NCBI RefSeq assembly: GCF_035083965.1 | Contig: NC_089723.1 | Span: 5,975,501 to 6,039,500 of the forward strand | Origin: Branchiostoma lanceolatum | Taxonomy: Eukaryota > Chordata > Leptocardii > Amphioxiformes > Branchiostomatidae | Direction: 5' to 3' | DNA: 64,000 nucleotides | Part shown: positions 1 to 11,759 of the stretch, one piece after another | How the letters are laid out: every line of letters begins with the position of its first letter | How positions within the stretch are numbered: position 1 is the stretch's first letter | The notes under the pieces: model-generated | Databases searched by the model: none | What the model saw: the letters and a program-made list of their open reading frames with translations, nothing else | What the model was told of the DNA's origin: nothing | Made by a program: the position numbers and the translations under genes

Positions 1-1565
1 TTGGGACAACGGTCCTGAACGAGTTGCACGGAGGGTTTTATACAATACATCGGAAAATGGAGGACTAAACTTAAAAAATTTACGCGCGTTCAACACTTCT
101 ATAAAAGCTTCATGGGTACCTAAACTTTATTCTCATCCCGAATGGTTTTCCTCCTGGGTAACAGTCTTCCATCCTCAACTTAATCATAGTTTATTTCCTT
201 TTTACCAGCTGTCCTCGGTGATAAACCTTTGTTTAAAAGGATTTTTTTCTGAAGTTTTTATGTCCTGGTTTCAATTTCAGCACGTAGAGCCCACGACGCC
301 GGCAAATGTACGACAACAAGTAATTTGTTTAAACTCTAATATTATTATTGATGGTAAAACTGTTTGTTTGACAGCTTTTATGAATAGGAATATATATTTC
401 ATAAATGACTTGCTGTCCCCGGACGGCAATTTTATGTCTTATGATGAATTCAGTACAAATTTCCCAAATGCTTGTGACCAACATAGATATCTACAGCTTA
501 TTTCAGCTATTCCCGGTAAATGGAAAAAACTACTTAGTACTGAGAAGCGTAAAGACCTTGTGTGCCTGCCCTTTCAAAAAAATTATAAATGGTTACGAAA
601 TATAAAAATCAATAAAAGCATGTATATCTACTTTCTTACGTCCATGAACGAGGTCAGCCTTGCACACAATACTAGACTTTCGTGGTTCTATTATTTTGAC
701 AAACCTATACCATGGCGAGATGTATTTACAAACTTATATAGATGTACTATTGATCCAAGTACTAGATATTTTCAATACCGATTAATTAATAAATTTTTAC
801 CTTGTAACAAAATTCTACATATATGGAAATTAATAGACTCTAGCTCTTGTTCTTTCTGTCATGACGATGTAGAATCCTATATTCATATTTTCTGGGAGTG
901 TCCGCATGTAGTATCATTTTGGAACGATGTAAAAAATTGGTTGAAAGTAGAAACTTCTATAGAGTGCTACCTAAATTCCTTTATTATCATATTTGGAGAT
1001 ACATGTAACGATGCGCCCCCCCTGAAAAATCTGATTATTTTGTTAGGTAAAGTTTTCATCTTCCGGTGTAGACGCTTAAAAATAATAAACTTCCAGGCCT
1101 TTAAAAGACTAATATCTACTTTTGAAAAAACTGAACGTCTCATTGCATCTCGGAGAGGGAAGCTGGAGAAGCATCGGGGTAAGTGGGGAACTTTGTGTTT
1201 AATTTGATTTTGAAATGTAGAAATAATCATGAAAGAATATAGAAATGACATGATAATGATATTTGATTACAATACTGAAATGATTATGCGAGTAATGATA
1301 CAATGCTTATATGAAAAGATTATATGTAATGTGATAAAATGATATGTAATGACTTGATAACCAATATGAATAACGTTAGTAATGACATAATAATAATCAT
1401 ATTATATGAGCTGTTAAGTTTACTATGTGGCTGTTAGACTTGGATAGGTCAATATTTAAGGGAGGTTCTTCTTTTTCTGTTGTGTGATTGTTATATTTAT
1501 CAGTGAAAATATAATAAAGAACAATAAAGAAAAAAAAAAAAATAAAAAATAAAAAAAAAAAAAAT
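1..1565 (+). mobile_element. 3' end of a non-LTR retrotransposon (LINE), cut by the window edge
   Basis: A reading frame is open from base 2 to the stop at 1207 with no in-frame stop, so the element enters from the left edge. It encodes the end of an ORF2-type reverse transcriptase: a GGLNLKNL motif near base 60, then a zinc-knuckle-like Cys/His cluster (CSFCHDD...HIFWECPHV) near 850-910, typical of the zf-RVT region after the polymerase. An AT-rich 3' UTR follows, ending in an A-rich tail with AATAAA-like signals at about 1,515-1,565. The clade (L1/Tx1-like is my guess) cannot be fixed from this part. The intact frame suggests a fairly young insertion. It abuts the left arm of the inverted duplication. 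Confidence 0.82.
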
Positions 1566-2781
1566 ACTATATTTCAGTTCTTATAATCACTCTTCCATCA
1601 TATCCCAATGTCATAGTTCCAGTTGCCTCCGGTGAAGAGGTTGATTTTTCTCTGTTTGGGTTTTTATATGATCAGAAATTAACTCAAGTAACGTTTACTA
1701 TCGGTGGATATTTTGCAAAGTCTGGTTGGGAGTTTAGGATATCTTTATGTAACGGAGAAACAGTTGGGCTGTGAGCCTCCTAGCGACCATTTTCGGATCT
1801 GAAGTTGTGTTGTATCTTCTTTTTTGAACATGGTATGGTCATGTTTTAAGTTGTTGGTACATTATACCTATTGACTTTAGAAATAAGCAATGGAATTAAC
1901 AAAGGACGGAAACTCTACAAACCGTACAGAAGGCTTTTAAACTTGTCAATCAATTCCAGACGTAAAGACTTAGTCTTCTGATATGTGAATTTAAAGAGTT
2001 CTTACGTAGCTCTGCTATCAGATAAGGAGAATGGCGATATACACCTATTAATAGTTTTCGAGATTGACCTAAGAATAAAGGTATCTCTCCTAATTCTAGA
2101 TACCTATGTCTGTTAATTTTTTTATTTCCCCCTTTCAAAACCTCGCCTAGGTCATTGGCTTATTGGAAAAGGTTGAGAACCCACCACCCTCTAGTCCATA
2201 TACGTCAGTGAAATACAAAATAAACTGTCAAGTGATCGTGAGATTGTACAAAAGATACACCGGCAAGAGAAAATAACATTTTGACCGTGCGGAGAGGATG
2301 AGAGAACTATTCACCGTGAAACAGTTGGCGTTTCGTCAGAGTTCGTCAAACAAAGATACGAAACCACGCGAGTGCTGAGGACCGGGAGCAAAGAACAAAA
2401 TCCACCGACACACGTGAGGAATAGAGAAACACAGCAAAGCGGAACAGATACCTACCACTAGCACTTACAGGTTTGCGTAGCAAAACCTTTGTTGGATCCG
2501 TTGGCATATGTGGTGGACGCCATCTTGAATTGTGACGTCACAGGATCGCCATACCAATTTTTGGGAAGGGTGCTTTTTTGGGTCGCTAGCGTGCTCTCTA
2601 TTTTTAACAAATCGGCACACAACTATCACACATTCAACTCAAATAAAAAATCAATACTAAATCATATTCATAAAAAGATCCCGTAATCGCTAAACTAACA
2701 TAGCAAACCTGAAGTATATGTAGCACAAATACTTAACCCTAGAGTCCTTTGTGTTAGTTCTATTTAAAGCCAAATTCAGTC
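1566..2781. promoter_or_regulatory. 5' flank of the left Toll-like receptor
   Basis: No coding region is seen. About 1,700-2,466 is conserved with the 5' flank of the right receptor (34,980-35,900, reversed), so it probably contains the shared promoter and 5' UTR. The last part differs: a 244-bp MITE sits at 2,468-2,711, leaving only about 70 bp of conserved leader before the start codon. I see no site I can name with confidence. Confidence 0.45.
2468..2711. mobile_element. MITE family T (ends CAGGTTTGC...GCAAACCTG) in the receptor 5' flank
   Basis: It starts CAGGTTTGCGTAGCAAAACC and ends TAGCAAACCTG, giving inverted termini. The interior (TTGGATCCGTTGGCAT, TGTGACGTCACAGG, GGTCGCTAGCG) recurs at 21,095-21,760, 24,575-24,826 (inverted) and in part at 7,980-8,028. 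It is absent from the matching position upstream of the right receptor, so it inserted after the inverted duplication or was lost there. Confidence 0.78.
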
Positions 2782-5700
2782 ATGGAACGTAAGATCCTTA
2801 CAAGTGTGATAAGTGCAATTTTCATTTGCGGAGTTTCTATGAGTCCCGACATATCGTGTGATATCCTTGGTGGCACTTTAGATTCAACGATATATACTTA
2901 CAACTGTACATGTACGTTGTGTCCAGATAACCCGTTTAGATATTGTCTTTACCGCGACTACTGCAGAAGCACGACGCTGGATTCATTCTTCAATCGCCAG
3001 AAATTCAGTACTTTAGTTACGTGTTGTGCTGATCCAACCGGGGCCGAAGAAACACTACAAAACCGATCCATCGCTGTTGAGGAATTATACATGTGGGAGT
3101 GCCATGATTCAAACTCCACAGTATCCTTTTTACGAAATTTTGGTGGCCTGAAAAGGTTGTCATTTCACATCCACTATTCAGTTGACAAGATCACGACAAC
3201 CTTTTTCCCAGACATGTCAGATCTAGTCGTGCTTGATCTGACTGCATTTGGGCCACTAACACTAGAGCCGAACGCTTTTAGGGGACTTTCAAGTGTTCAA
3301 AACGCTACAATAACGTGCAAATATGACATATTCGTTAAGCCACGCACGTTTGATGGTATGGTGTCGCTGCAAAGTCTTACAATGATAAGTGAAAACTGGA
3401 TTCTCCATTTGCCTGAGAAACCGTTTACAGGTCTTCTCTCTATAAAAACTTTAACATTGCAAACAGGTGACTGTAGTCCGCCTCCAAACGTGTCACAGGT
3501 GACATTCTATGACATCGCTCGCACCATTCAAAACATCAATCTTACCGGTATTTCTGTAACAGGCCCGGCATTTGCTGGTTGTACAAATCTCAGTTCTGTC
3601 GAATGGTCGAATAAGTGGTCTGAATACAGCTGTAACTCGCGGTCTGGTCCCGATATTTCTCCTCAAGCCTTTCAAGGTGCCCCATCACTGGAGTCCATCT
3701 CACTTCACTCTATAGGTCTACAGAGCATCAGAGGTAGGATGTTTGAAGGTCTTCATGATTTAGTTAACCTCTCCATAGAATTTGCCGACTTCTCTGGCAT
3801 CAAATATCTTCCCAGCGACATGTTCGTCGGGCTATCGTCTGTCCGACACATTTGGCTCGACGGGAGTCCCGAACTTCCAGGGAACATATTCCAAGGACTT
3901 ACCTCTCTCAGAGAGATCAGAATTGAGAACATGGTCGCACATGCCATGGTGAACAGCTCGGGTAAATTCTGTTACACAAACTTTCAGAATCTGTTCTCTG
4001 GGTTACAGTCTTTGGAAATCGTCCGACTCATCGACAGCCCAATAGAATGTGAGACACTGCCGACTCTCACATTCAGTAACCTCCCGTCTTTAAAGGAAGT
4101 ACATCTTATTGGCACTCGTCCCTTAAAGTTTTTACCGATAGGATTTTTCCACGACGTCCCCGTCCTACATACTTTCAAATATACAGAAAGGACACCTAGA
4201 TTCACAGCGCAAGTGACTCTATCACCATTATTTTTTGCAGGGCTTAATATTGAGGCAATAGACTTAAGCAGACAGTCCTTTCTTAATATTTCGAGATATC
4301 TGTTTCAAAGCCTTACTTCACTCCAGTCATTGTACATGGCTGGCTGTCTATTTGACGAAGAGTCTGTATCGGCAGTAGAAACTTTGTTCTCAGGACTCAC
4401 GTCGTTAAAACATTTAGATGTCAGTTTTGAATCGATAGAATATAGATCTTATACAAACTTTCCATTGCTGAACAACATGTTTAAAGACCTTGTTTCTGTA
4501 CAAACACTGAGGATGACTGGTTGGACTTCATCATTACAAAGACGCCCGATTCCTTCCATGTTATTCAAGGGGTTATTCTCCTTAACGGTGTTGCATCTTC
4601 CAGATTTAAGTTCGTCGAGTGCCCGTGAAAGCGTGCAATTATCCCAAAACTTATTTGACGATTTAGTCAATTTGAAATATTTGAATCTCGAATATGTCCC
4701 AGTGCAGAGTTTGGATAAAGACACCTTCAAAAAGCTGACAAACCTTAGACAGTTGTATTTAAATAACACATTGCTGACACAAAAGGGACTGTCGACCTTG
4801 CCTTTCTCTCATCTCAAAAGCTTAGAGATACTATCTTTAAGAAGCGTGCCCTTGGACGAACTAAGCCAGGATCTGTTCGTAGGTGCAGACAACCTCTCCA
4901 TGATTAACTTGATTGGCTGTCCTTTCCCCACTATCAAATCAGGAACTTTCCGTCATCTGAAGAATCTCACATCATTGGAAATACCACTACCGCGAACCAT
5001 CGAAAAAGGAGCATTTGACTTCGAGAATCAAAGAGGCGTTCACATCTATTTGGTGCCGGTTGACTTATCTTTTTATACCTCGTCATTTCCCGATGACTTC
5101 TCCCAACTCTTTAGCAATCAAACTTTGATGGAAAAGTCTTCTATCCAGATAGACTTTGTCGGTGAATATATCTGTGATTGTAAGATGGCCACATTATCTG
5201 TATCCTATCGGAGGAATCAAACCTTAACCAGACGGATAATGCCACGGGTTGACGGATTAAGCTGCATCTGGAAAAATGACGGGGCATCTATTGATAACAA
5301 TCCTTCTAACAATATTGCCCTACGGTGCCCTGTGTCCGGGCCGTCGTGTCCAGAGCGATGTTACTGTAGAACAAGCACGATTGTCGCGGAGGCGTTCTGT
5401 TCGGACCGCGGGTTTACAGAAGTGCCTGACCGCTTTCCTGTCGATACTTCCTTGGTGAGGCTTGACTTGAATTCTATACAGTATGTACAGCCACTAGCGT
5501 TTGAAAGTGCACCAAATCTTCTGATACTAAACCTGAGCACTAATGCTATTCGGGAGATCAATGGTTCTGCATTTCTGGGATTGTACAATCTCGCAGAATT
5601 GTACCTTGATGGAAACGAACTGTCTCACGTACCAATGGATCTTCTACAATCCCTTGTGAATCTCCGTGTCCTGTGGTTAAACAACAACAACTTGTTGGAT

Positions 5701-8700
5701 CTACCAAGTACTTTGTTTCGTGAGCAAACGATCTTCTTTCGTGTCTTGAGGCTTGACCGCAACAATTTGACAACGTTGTCAACTGGGATTTTTTCAAACC
5801 GAACCTCGTTGACGAAGTTGTCCCTGGTCAATAACAAATTCGACTGTGACTGTCATCTGCTCTGGTTAAAGACGTGGATGCTTCAACGCAGAAGGGTTAT
5901 AGATGAGATCAAATCGGTGACGTGCCGATCGCGTGGAAACGCAAAGGACAAATACATCCTAAAACCAATCATAGAACTTCCAGATGACGCGTTTATCTGC
6001 GGTGACGAGAGCACGTACAACCCTCTGGTCTGGGTGGCAGCGCCTGGAGGGCTTGCAATTTTCCTACTCCTGATTCTGGGAGTCTTCAAGTGCAGGAAGA
6101 ACGTTCGCGTGTGGGTTTATGCCCGATATCGTAGAGGACTGAGGCATCTCGAACAGGAACCAGAGAAAACGTACGACATCTACGTCTCCTACTGTGTGGA
6201 GGACGAGGAGTTCGTAGACAGGGAGGTGGTGAGAGTGCTGGAGGACATGGACCCACCATATAAGGTATGGTATGAATGGACCCACCATATAAGGTATGGT
6301 ATGAATGGACCCACCATATAAGGTATGGTATGAATGGACCCACCATACCCAGGGAGGCTGTAAGAGTGCTGGGGGACATGGACCCACCATATAAGGTATG
6401 AGGGGAGTGACCTCCAAATGGACTTTCCTATGCCACACATGGTTAAGCCATAAAAAATAATCACTTAAAAATACCTGTATCTACATTTCAAACCTCAAAT
6501 CCTTACCACCTTTGCAAAGCTGGATTTGTCAGTTTACTTTAGGTAAAAAAAGCGGGAGATCAACTCCAGCATTTTAACGAGCTAAAGCCAGAAGTTTCAG
6601 ATGAGACCAGGATTTCACCCCCATCCTAATATATCAGTCCAACCAGAGGAGAAGAGTTCAGAGGTCAACCCGAGATCAAAACATGCCAAAGATCACATAT
6701 TTTGGCCAGATTTTTAAAATGCTCATTCTTCTGTCTTCCCTAGCAGAAACTAGACCATTCTGAGCAAAATTTGACCAGGAAAAAAAATTATTTAAAAAAT
6801 AAGTAAGCAAAATAATAATTATGTAATAAATATCCACCGTGCACTCTACTGCGCAACTCATTAGCTGGTCCCTCCCCATGAACTAACTGGTACACAACTG
6901 TAGAAGAAACGAGACTCATCTAGCGTATATAATCTATGAATATGGATCTGGTCTCTCCCTTTATTGATTCATACTAGTAATCAGTCACAGGACCACCTAT
7001 GACCAGTACAATGCATCCTGTTGTTCTCATAATCAGCTAAAACACATTGCAACATTCAAATGTGCTCCCAACAATACTTTAGGATTAGTGACCTGAAAAT
7101 CCTGGGATATCTTAGCCTATGTACCATCCTCCGTAGTTGGATCCCTCTTTCGATCGCTTATCTGTCGTAAGCAAGCGAAAAGAAAGATGCAGTGGATGGC
7201 TAGGTATATATCTGACACCTTCCAGCTTTAGTCTGTGTGAGTGATAAAACTAGAAAACGCTGCGCCCTTATGTTATGTTACGTACAACACATTCCATAAT
7301 GAAGAAATTCTCCATAAACACAGGTGAATGCAACCTGTATAAGCAAGTTCACGGTTGCTACTACGCATGTGCAGTGTCAAAGGTGAAGGCCCCCGAGACG
7401 TAAACAAAACCCGTCTGGGCGTTTTTATGCAAATTGTGCACTGTTTACAAGCCGGGGGCCTTCACCTTTGACACTGCACATGCGTAGTAGCAAACGTGAA
7501 CTAGCTTATTCATCGACCTCAATCTGCATACCAATGCAGTATATGAAGTTTGCACATGTGTTTATGCAGTTTGCAATCACCTGTATGGAGAGTTTCTCGC
7601 TTTAAATGGGAACGTGTTGTACGTACGGTTCTTATAGGTTTGCCTGAGGAATCGAGACTTCATCCCCGGCCACAACAACATCCAGCAGGCCGCGGACTCC
7701 ATCACCAGCAGCCGGAGAACACTTCTCGTCCTGACGGAGAGGTTCCTGCAGGACAGGTGGTGCCTCTGGGAGTTCCAGGTGGGTACTTCTCAATCTCCAA
7801 GCAGATTATCCAGCGGCAGAATCGTTATATTGGTAAAGACGGTGTCCATAACGCCAGCCTAGTAGCCAACGACAATATTCGTATGATATAGCCACAAGGA
7901 TGGGTAAAGACACCCATTTGTGAAAAGAAGTACTCCCTGTTGGAGTGCATGCACATCCCCTGTGGAATTATGGACGATTGTTGGGTCCGTTGGCATGTGT
8001 GGTGGGCGCCATCTTGAATTGTGACGTCAGGTGGTGCCTCTTGGAGTTCCAGGTGGGTGATTGTTAATCTCCAAGCAGATTGTCGTTATATCGGTCAATT
8101 GCCAGTACCCATAAAGGCCTTATCTCACTGGACCCGCGCGCGAAACGTTGGCGGCTTCGCTGCCTCCTAAATTGGATTTGTGTTACAGCTGACTTTCTAA
8201 TGGTAATATCATTCAAAACGTACAAGTATTAGTTGAGCGCGCTGTCAAATCACTCGGTCGCAGCGAGGTCGCCAACGTGTCGCGGGTTCAGTGAGATAGT
8301 GGCTTGCCAGCCTTAGCAAACGACAATATTCGCACTATAGGGCCACAAGGATGGGTAAAGACACTTATTTGTGAAAATAAATACTCCTCCCTGTTTGAGT
8401 GCATGCTGTGCAGACCCCCGGTGGAATTATGGACGATTCTACCACCGTACGATCTGCTTGGAGATTATGTGGTCGTACGTCGATTGATAAGCTCATGGAT
8501 TTAACTGAAAAGAAAACATTATACAGGAAATCGTGGCTATGTAGGGTCGACATCATTTCTCAATATTTGAGTTCGTGCAGGTCGCTCATCAACAAGCTGT
8601 CACCGACCAGGCGTACCGCCTCATCATCGTCATCATGGACGATCTTCCGCTGGAGGCCTGTGATGACGTCATGGACCTGAAGCAGTATCTGACGGCGAAC

Positions 8701-9927
8701 AAGTAAGGGATAAATATAAGCCTGTTCATGGTTATAACTGCGCATGCGCAGCAATATGCATTGTGGGTACAATGTCAAAGGTGAAGAGCACTACCTTGTC
8801 AACTGTTCTTGTCTACACCATGATTGATACATGCACAGACGTGTTTTGTTGAAGGCACCCAGAGCATTTTATGAGGCTTGGAACTCGAATTAGAAAAACT
8901 CAAATTTCTAGTCATTCCTACACATAGTAAGTTCCAATAACACTATACCATTACATATCGACATTAATGTCGTTGTGTGTTGAGAACTGATAGAAAATCC
9001 AAGCCCTAATAGACTGATCCTGACTGTCCATCACAATTAACGGTTCGACCAATGAGAACTTGACTACATGTCCGTCAAATATTTGCATTTTTATGTTTTA
9101 ATGTTGCATTTCTACGTTTTGACGGAGGTGGGCGGGGCTATGGGATCGGTCTATTTACACTAGGCGCGTGAAACTAAAAGATCGCCATGTAGCTTATTTT
9201 TGTGCCGCTTTTGAGCGCTTTTGATATAAAATTAGCGCGCAAATGTGGTAAACAGTGGCATTAAATGTCAATTTCATGAAGATTACAGCAACTAGAATAT
9301 TTCCAGTTTTCAAGCCTCATAAAATGCTCTGGGTGCCTTTAATGTCTCAGGGGCCTTCAACTTTGACATATTACCCACAATGCATCTCGCTGCACATGCG
9401 CTGTTGGAACCATGAACAGATTTATTGTCCATTTGCATCCGTTTTTCAGAGCGATGAACTTACAGCGAAGACGTGCTAGTCCATATTCTGATTATCAACA
9501 GTATCGTATTACAGTGTTTCAACTTAAGGTATCATATATTGCCTTCAAAGAAGTAGCACCCCCCCCCCCCCTCCAGCAATATACGTACAAACATCAGATA
9601 TACATGTTGCATCTATGGACAAGACATTTTCTACCTTCTAATACGTTTTCCGTATATGTTCCCTTGCAATTAGCCTTCGTGCAGGAGTTTGGAAATAACG
9701 GTTATTATCATTATTATCATCATTTTGATATTTCCATTCATTTCTATGGCATGTTATATTTCAGGTACCTGCTGTGGGGAGAGCTGCTATTTTGGGACAA
9801 GTTACGGCAGGCGGTACCACCTCCTGGTGTCCGGGGGGAGGTCGATGGAGAGGAAGAAGGAGGGGGAAATGATGATAGTGACGAATCAGACTATGAAGCT
9901 CATGTTAATATTTTTGTACCACGCTAG
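2782..9927 (+). CDS. Toll-like receptor A, multiple-cysteine-cluster type (4 exons)
   Basis: Pattern-recognition receptor of the plasma or endosomal membrane, about 1,302 residues. Exons: 2782-6264, 7638-7778, 8581-8702, 9765-9927, all GT-AG and in phase. Seen in order: a signal peptide (residues 1-24); a Cys-rich N-terminus; some 20 or more leucine-rich repeats; an internal LRRCT (CDCKM, near 800); an LRRNT (CPERCYC, near 857); further LRRs; a second LRRCT (FDCDCHLLWLKTW, near 1,020); one membrane helix (about 1,080-1,103); and a TIR domain. TIR box 1 (YDIYVSYCVEDEEF) closes exon 1, box 2 (RDFIPG) is in exon 2 and box 3 (FWDKLRQAV) in exon 4. The tail is acidic. Two cysteine clusters mark the Toll/mccTLR class. 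ATG 2782 matches the copy's MERK start. Ligand unknown; signalling through TIR adaptors is inferred from the family. Odd: the exon 1 donor is tandemly repeated. Confidence 0.93.
6249..6398 (+). repeat. 29-bp tandem repeat that multiplies the exon 1 splice donor of receptor A
   Basis: The unit is 29 bp (GGACCCACCATATAAGGTAT plus GGTATGAAT) at 6249, 6278 and 6307, with a partial fourth at 6336. It is followed at about 6,350-6,398 by a degenerate copy of the last ~45 nt of exon 1 with its donor. Potential AAG|GT donors fall at 6265, 6294, 6323 and 6394. Only the first joins exon 2 in frame: the second shifts frame and the later ones lie beyond a stop at 6319-6321. The right receptor has the same array with four full units. 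Confidence 0.9.
6400..7637. other. Rest of intron 1 of receptor A, expanded
   Basis: The intron is 1,373 bp here against 239 bp in receptor B. The shared parts are about 6,880-6,950 and 7,550-7,637. The extra sequence is unannotated non-coding DNA plus the fold-back element at 7,341-7,510. No gene is seen. Confidence 0.7.
7341..7510. mobile_element. Fold-back MITE, family G (GCGCATGTGCAG ends)
   Basis: Long inverted ends of about 65 bp (AAGCAAGTTCACG...CGTGAACTAGCTT) enclose GTAGTAGC, TGTCAAAGGTGAAGG and a short AT-rich loop. Relatives occur at 8,718-9,424, 29,470-29,675, 30,266-30,503 and, as a fragment, at 55,890-55,975. Absent from the same intron in the right arm. Confidence 0.82.
8029..8445 (+). 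repeat. Second copy of the exon 2 end and intron 2 start, in intron 2 of receptor A
   Basis: Bases 8,029-8,085 repeat 7,755-7,808, which covers the last ~24 nt of exon 2, its GTGGGT donor and the intron start. Bases 8,306-8,445 repeat 7,851-7,985. A MITE (8,112-8,305) splits the second copy. The duplicated exon piece has a donor but no acceptor, so it is not a usable exon. Receptor B lacks it. Confidence 0.8.
8112..8305. mobile_element. MITE family S (TAAAG-CCCC...CTCACTGGACCCGCG)
   Basis: Inverted GC-rich ends (TCTCACTGGACCCGCG against CGCGGGTTCAGTGAGA) enclose GGATTTGTGTTAC and AATATCATTCAAAACGT. Related copies lie at 22,895-23,140, 35,505-35,766 and 45,533-45,769. This one is the most diverged. 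Confidence 0.8.
8718..9424. mobile_element. Fold-back MITE family G with a nested element, intron 3 of receptor A
   Basis: The outer ends (AAGCCTGTTCATGGTT...GGAACCATGAACAG) face each other. A nested inverted pair (GGCACCCAGAGCATTTTATG at ~8,871 and its complement ending near 9,341) encloses a separate ~470-bp insertion. A homologous family G copy lies in receptor B intron 3 but is split there by a different element. Confidence 0.8.
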
Positions 9928-10759
9928 GTGATTAACTTGATCTAATAAGGCGTTATGATGTTTATTCAGTACTTACCTTGTGCGACTGAAAAAGGAGAGG
10001 GAAGAAAAACTGATACCAAGAAAACGCGATGTTTATTTTTAGTACTTACATTGTACGAATGAAAAAGGATAGGGGGAATACTGATACATGTAATCACAAA
10101 CTGACGATAGCAACGGCGTTGACGTTGAATTATTATGAATTATGACGTTGAATTATGAATAAAGTACTGATGCATCACAAGACCAATGTGTTATCTAAGA
10201 CATATCAACAAGCCATGTAACCTGCATCACAGAAGCTACGAACTAGAAATATAGAATGAATCTTAAAATTATCTACCAGCTAAGCAATGTAGGCTAATAA
10301 AGTACATCCGTAATGCCAGCCAAATGATTTTAACCTTTATGACTGACGTATCATGAGTGTTTCTCATCGATTATAAAACATACCAGTTGATCATCTTCTC
10401 CACCAAAATAACAGTGGTTGTCCAAGGTATGAGCTTAACAAAGAAGCCTATGTTAACATTTATCATCAATTATGCAAATGAGGTCCTTGTTAGCTTAATC
10501 TAATTCGACGATGTTCGCATTCCCATAGCTTCCAAATGCCACAAGTATGAAATTGCCACCAGTTACCAGTATGGAAAATTTCTCATTAAGTATGCAAATT
10601 AGGTCTTCATTTGCATATAAGCTATCTTTAAACATTATGCAAATTAGATACTGATTTGCATGTAAATCTTCACTCAATCTATCTACATACCAAAAATCAT
10701 GACCACCCATCAAGCCCTTCTTCCCTTTCAAACTCTGAAGCAAAACCTGCTCCTGCAGT

Positions 10760-11010
10760 TCCACAAGGGGCCCAAACCTATACCACTTACTCTCTGTCCA
10801 AAGAGCTATCTACCACTCAAAAATCAGGACCATAGTATATCCAAAACAGGAAGTTCCGCTGTAGTACCATAACAATCCGTTAGGGGAGGGGCAAAATCTA
10901 ATGATTTCCAGCTCTCATCAAGACCTACCCACATACCAAATATCAAGACAATCCATCCATGCCTTCTCGAGTTGTCTTCTACATACACACATACACACAC
11001 ACATATATAC
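10760..11010 (+). mobile_element. Family M repeat (microsatellite-bearing), diverged
   Basis: It carries the family landmarks in order: GGGGCCCAAACC, ATCAGGACCATA, GGAAGTTCCGCTG, ACCCACATACCAAATATCA, CTCGAGTTGTC, then a short CA-rich run at 10,982-11,004. Other copies: 12,235-12,640, 26,460-26,735, 44,032-44,480, 47,125-47,545, with tail fragments at 54,220 and 58,925. Confidence 0.72.
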
Positions 11011-11129
11011 AAACGCTACCCAAAACATAACCTTCTAGGGGAAGGTAAAGATGTTCACTGTACAAATTCTAGAGCTCTGTGGACGGTTAGCAAAGCTATG
11101 TAGAAAGTTGTAATGACACATCTTACTAG

Positions 11130-11518
11130 AAAGCATGAGGGTGTGCCTAAATACTTCGTCCGAACTCATCCGCTTATTATATGCAGTGTACATGTGGCAA
11201 GGACCTTATGTGACACCCTGGATACATTGTCTATACAACTATGAATACAAAATATGTTTCAAGTGTTTCTCAAACTAAAATATCATCTGGCAAATACAAA
11301 AAGCTATGCATTGCGCCCGCCGTCCGGAGCTGGAAGTCAAAATGACCGGCGCAATGAATACGTTATACTGGTATTTGAGGCCTAGAAACGCTTTTATGTA
11401 CAGTTATTATGACGGCGGGGCATATGTTTTGCATTCATAATTGCATAGACAATGTATCCAGGGTCCTTGCCCTATGTACACTGTATATGATACCCGAATG
11501 AGGTATTTAGGCACAACC
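11130..11518. mobile_element. Inverted-repeat element, about 390 bp
   Basis: The left side (GTGTGCCTAAATAC..., GTACATGTGGCAAGGACC, CCTGGATACATTGTCTATA) is mirrored on the right (TAGACAATGTATCCAGGGTC, ATGTACACTG, GAGGTATTTAGGCACA). The centre is GC-richer (CGCCCGCCGTCCGG). Non-coding; probably a MITE. Confidence 0.75.
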
Positions 11519-11759
11519 CCAGAAGTGTGCTATGAACAAAGAGCATCCACCGTCGTATCGTGCTATCGTCTGTCGAGCTAAAAGAAGGTATTAAGAACCA
11601 AGGAGGTTAAAGTTCCTAGGTCATGTTGTTAAACGTCCTTGCCCTTAGTCAACCGTCACGGTTGGTTTCCTCGCTTTGTTGTGCCACCTGTGACTTTATG
11701 ATGCCCGCTGGGCAAATCCATGACGTCGAATATTTTTAAATTCTAGAAGCATTTCCAAA

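Larger units (their letters stand above)
1690..9990 (+). repeat. Left arm of a large inverted duplication (Toll-like receptor unit)
   Basis: Sequence from about 1,690 to 9,990 matches the reverse complement of about 27,670-35,915. The match covers the 5' flank, all four receptor exons, parts of the introns and a short 3' flank. Outer breakpoints are soft: similarity is clear at ~1,700 (TATCGGTGGATATTTTGCAA against its complement near 35,880) and fades beyond. Each arm carries arm-specific transposon insertions in introns and 5' flank, so they differ in length locally. Confidence 0.88.
9928..11759. other. Intergenic region between receptor A and the sulfotransferase-like gene
   Basis: The first ~60 bp are shared with the 3' flank of receptor B. 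The rest is non-coding: AT-rich repeats with TATGCAAATTAGG motifs near 10,570-10,660, a microsatellite-bearing repeat (10,760-11,010) and an inverted-repeat element (11,130-11,518). No gene is recognised. Confidence 0.6.
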
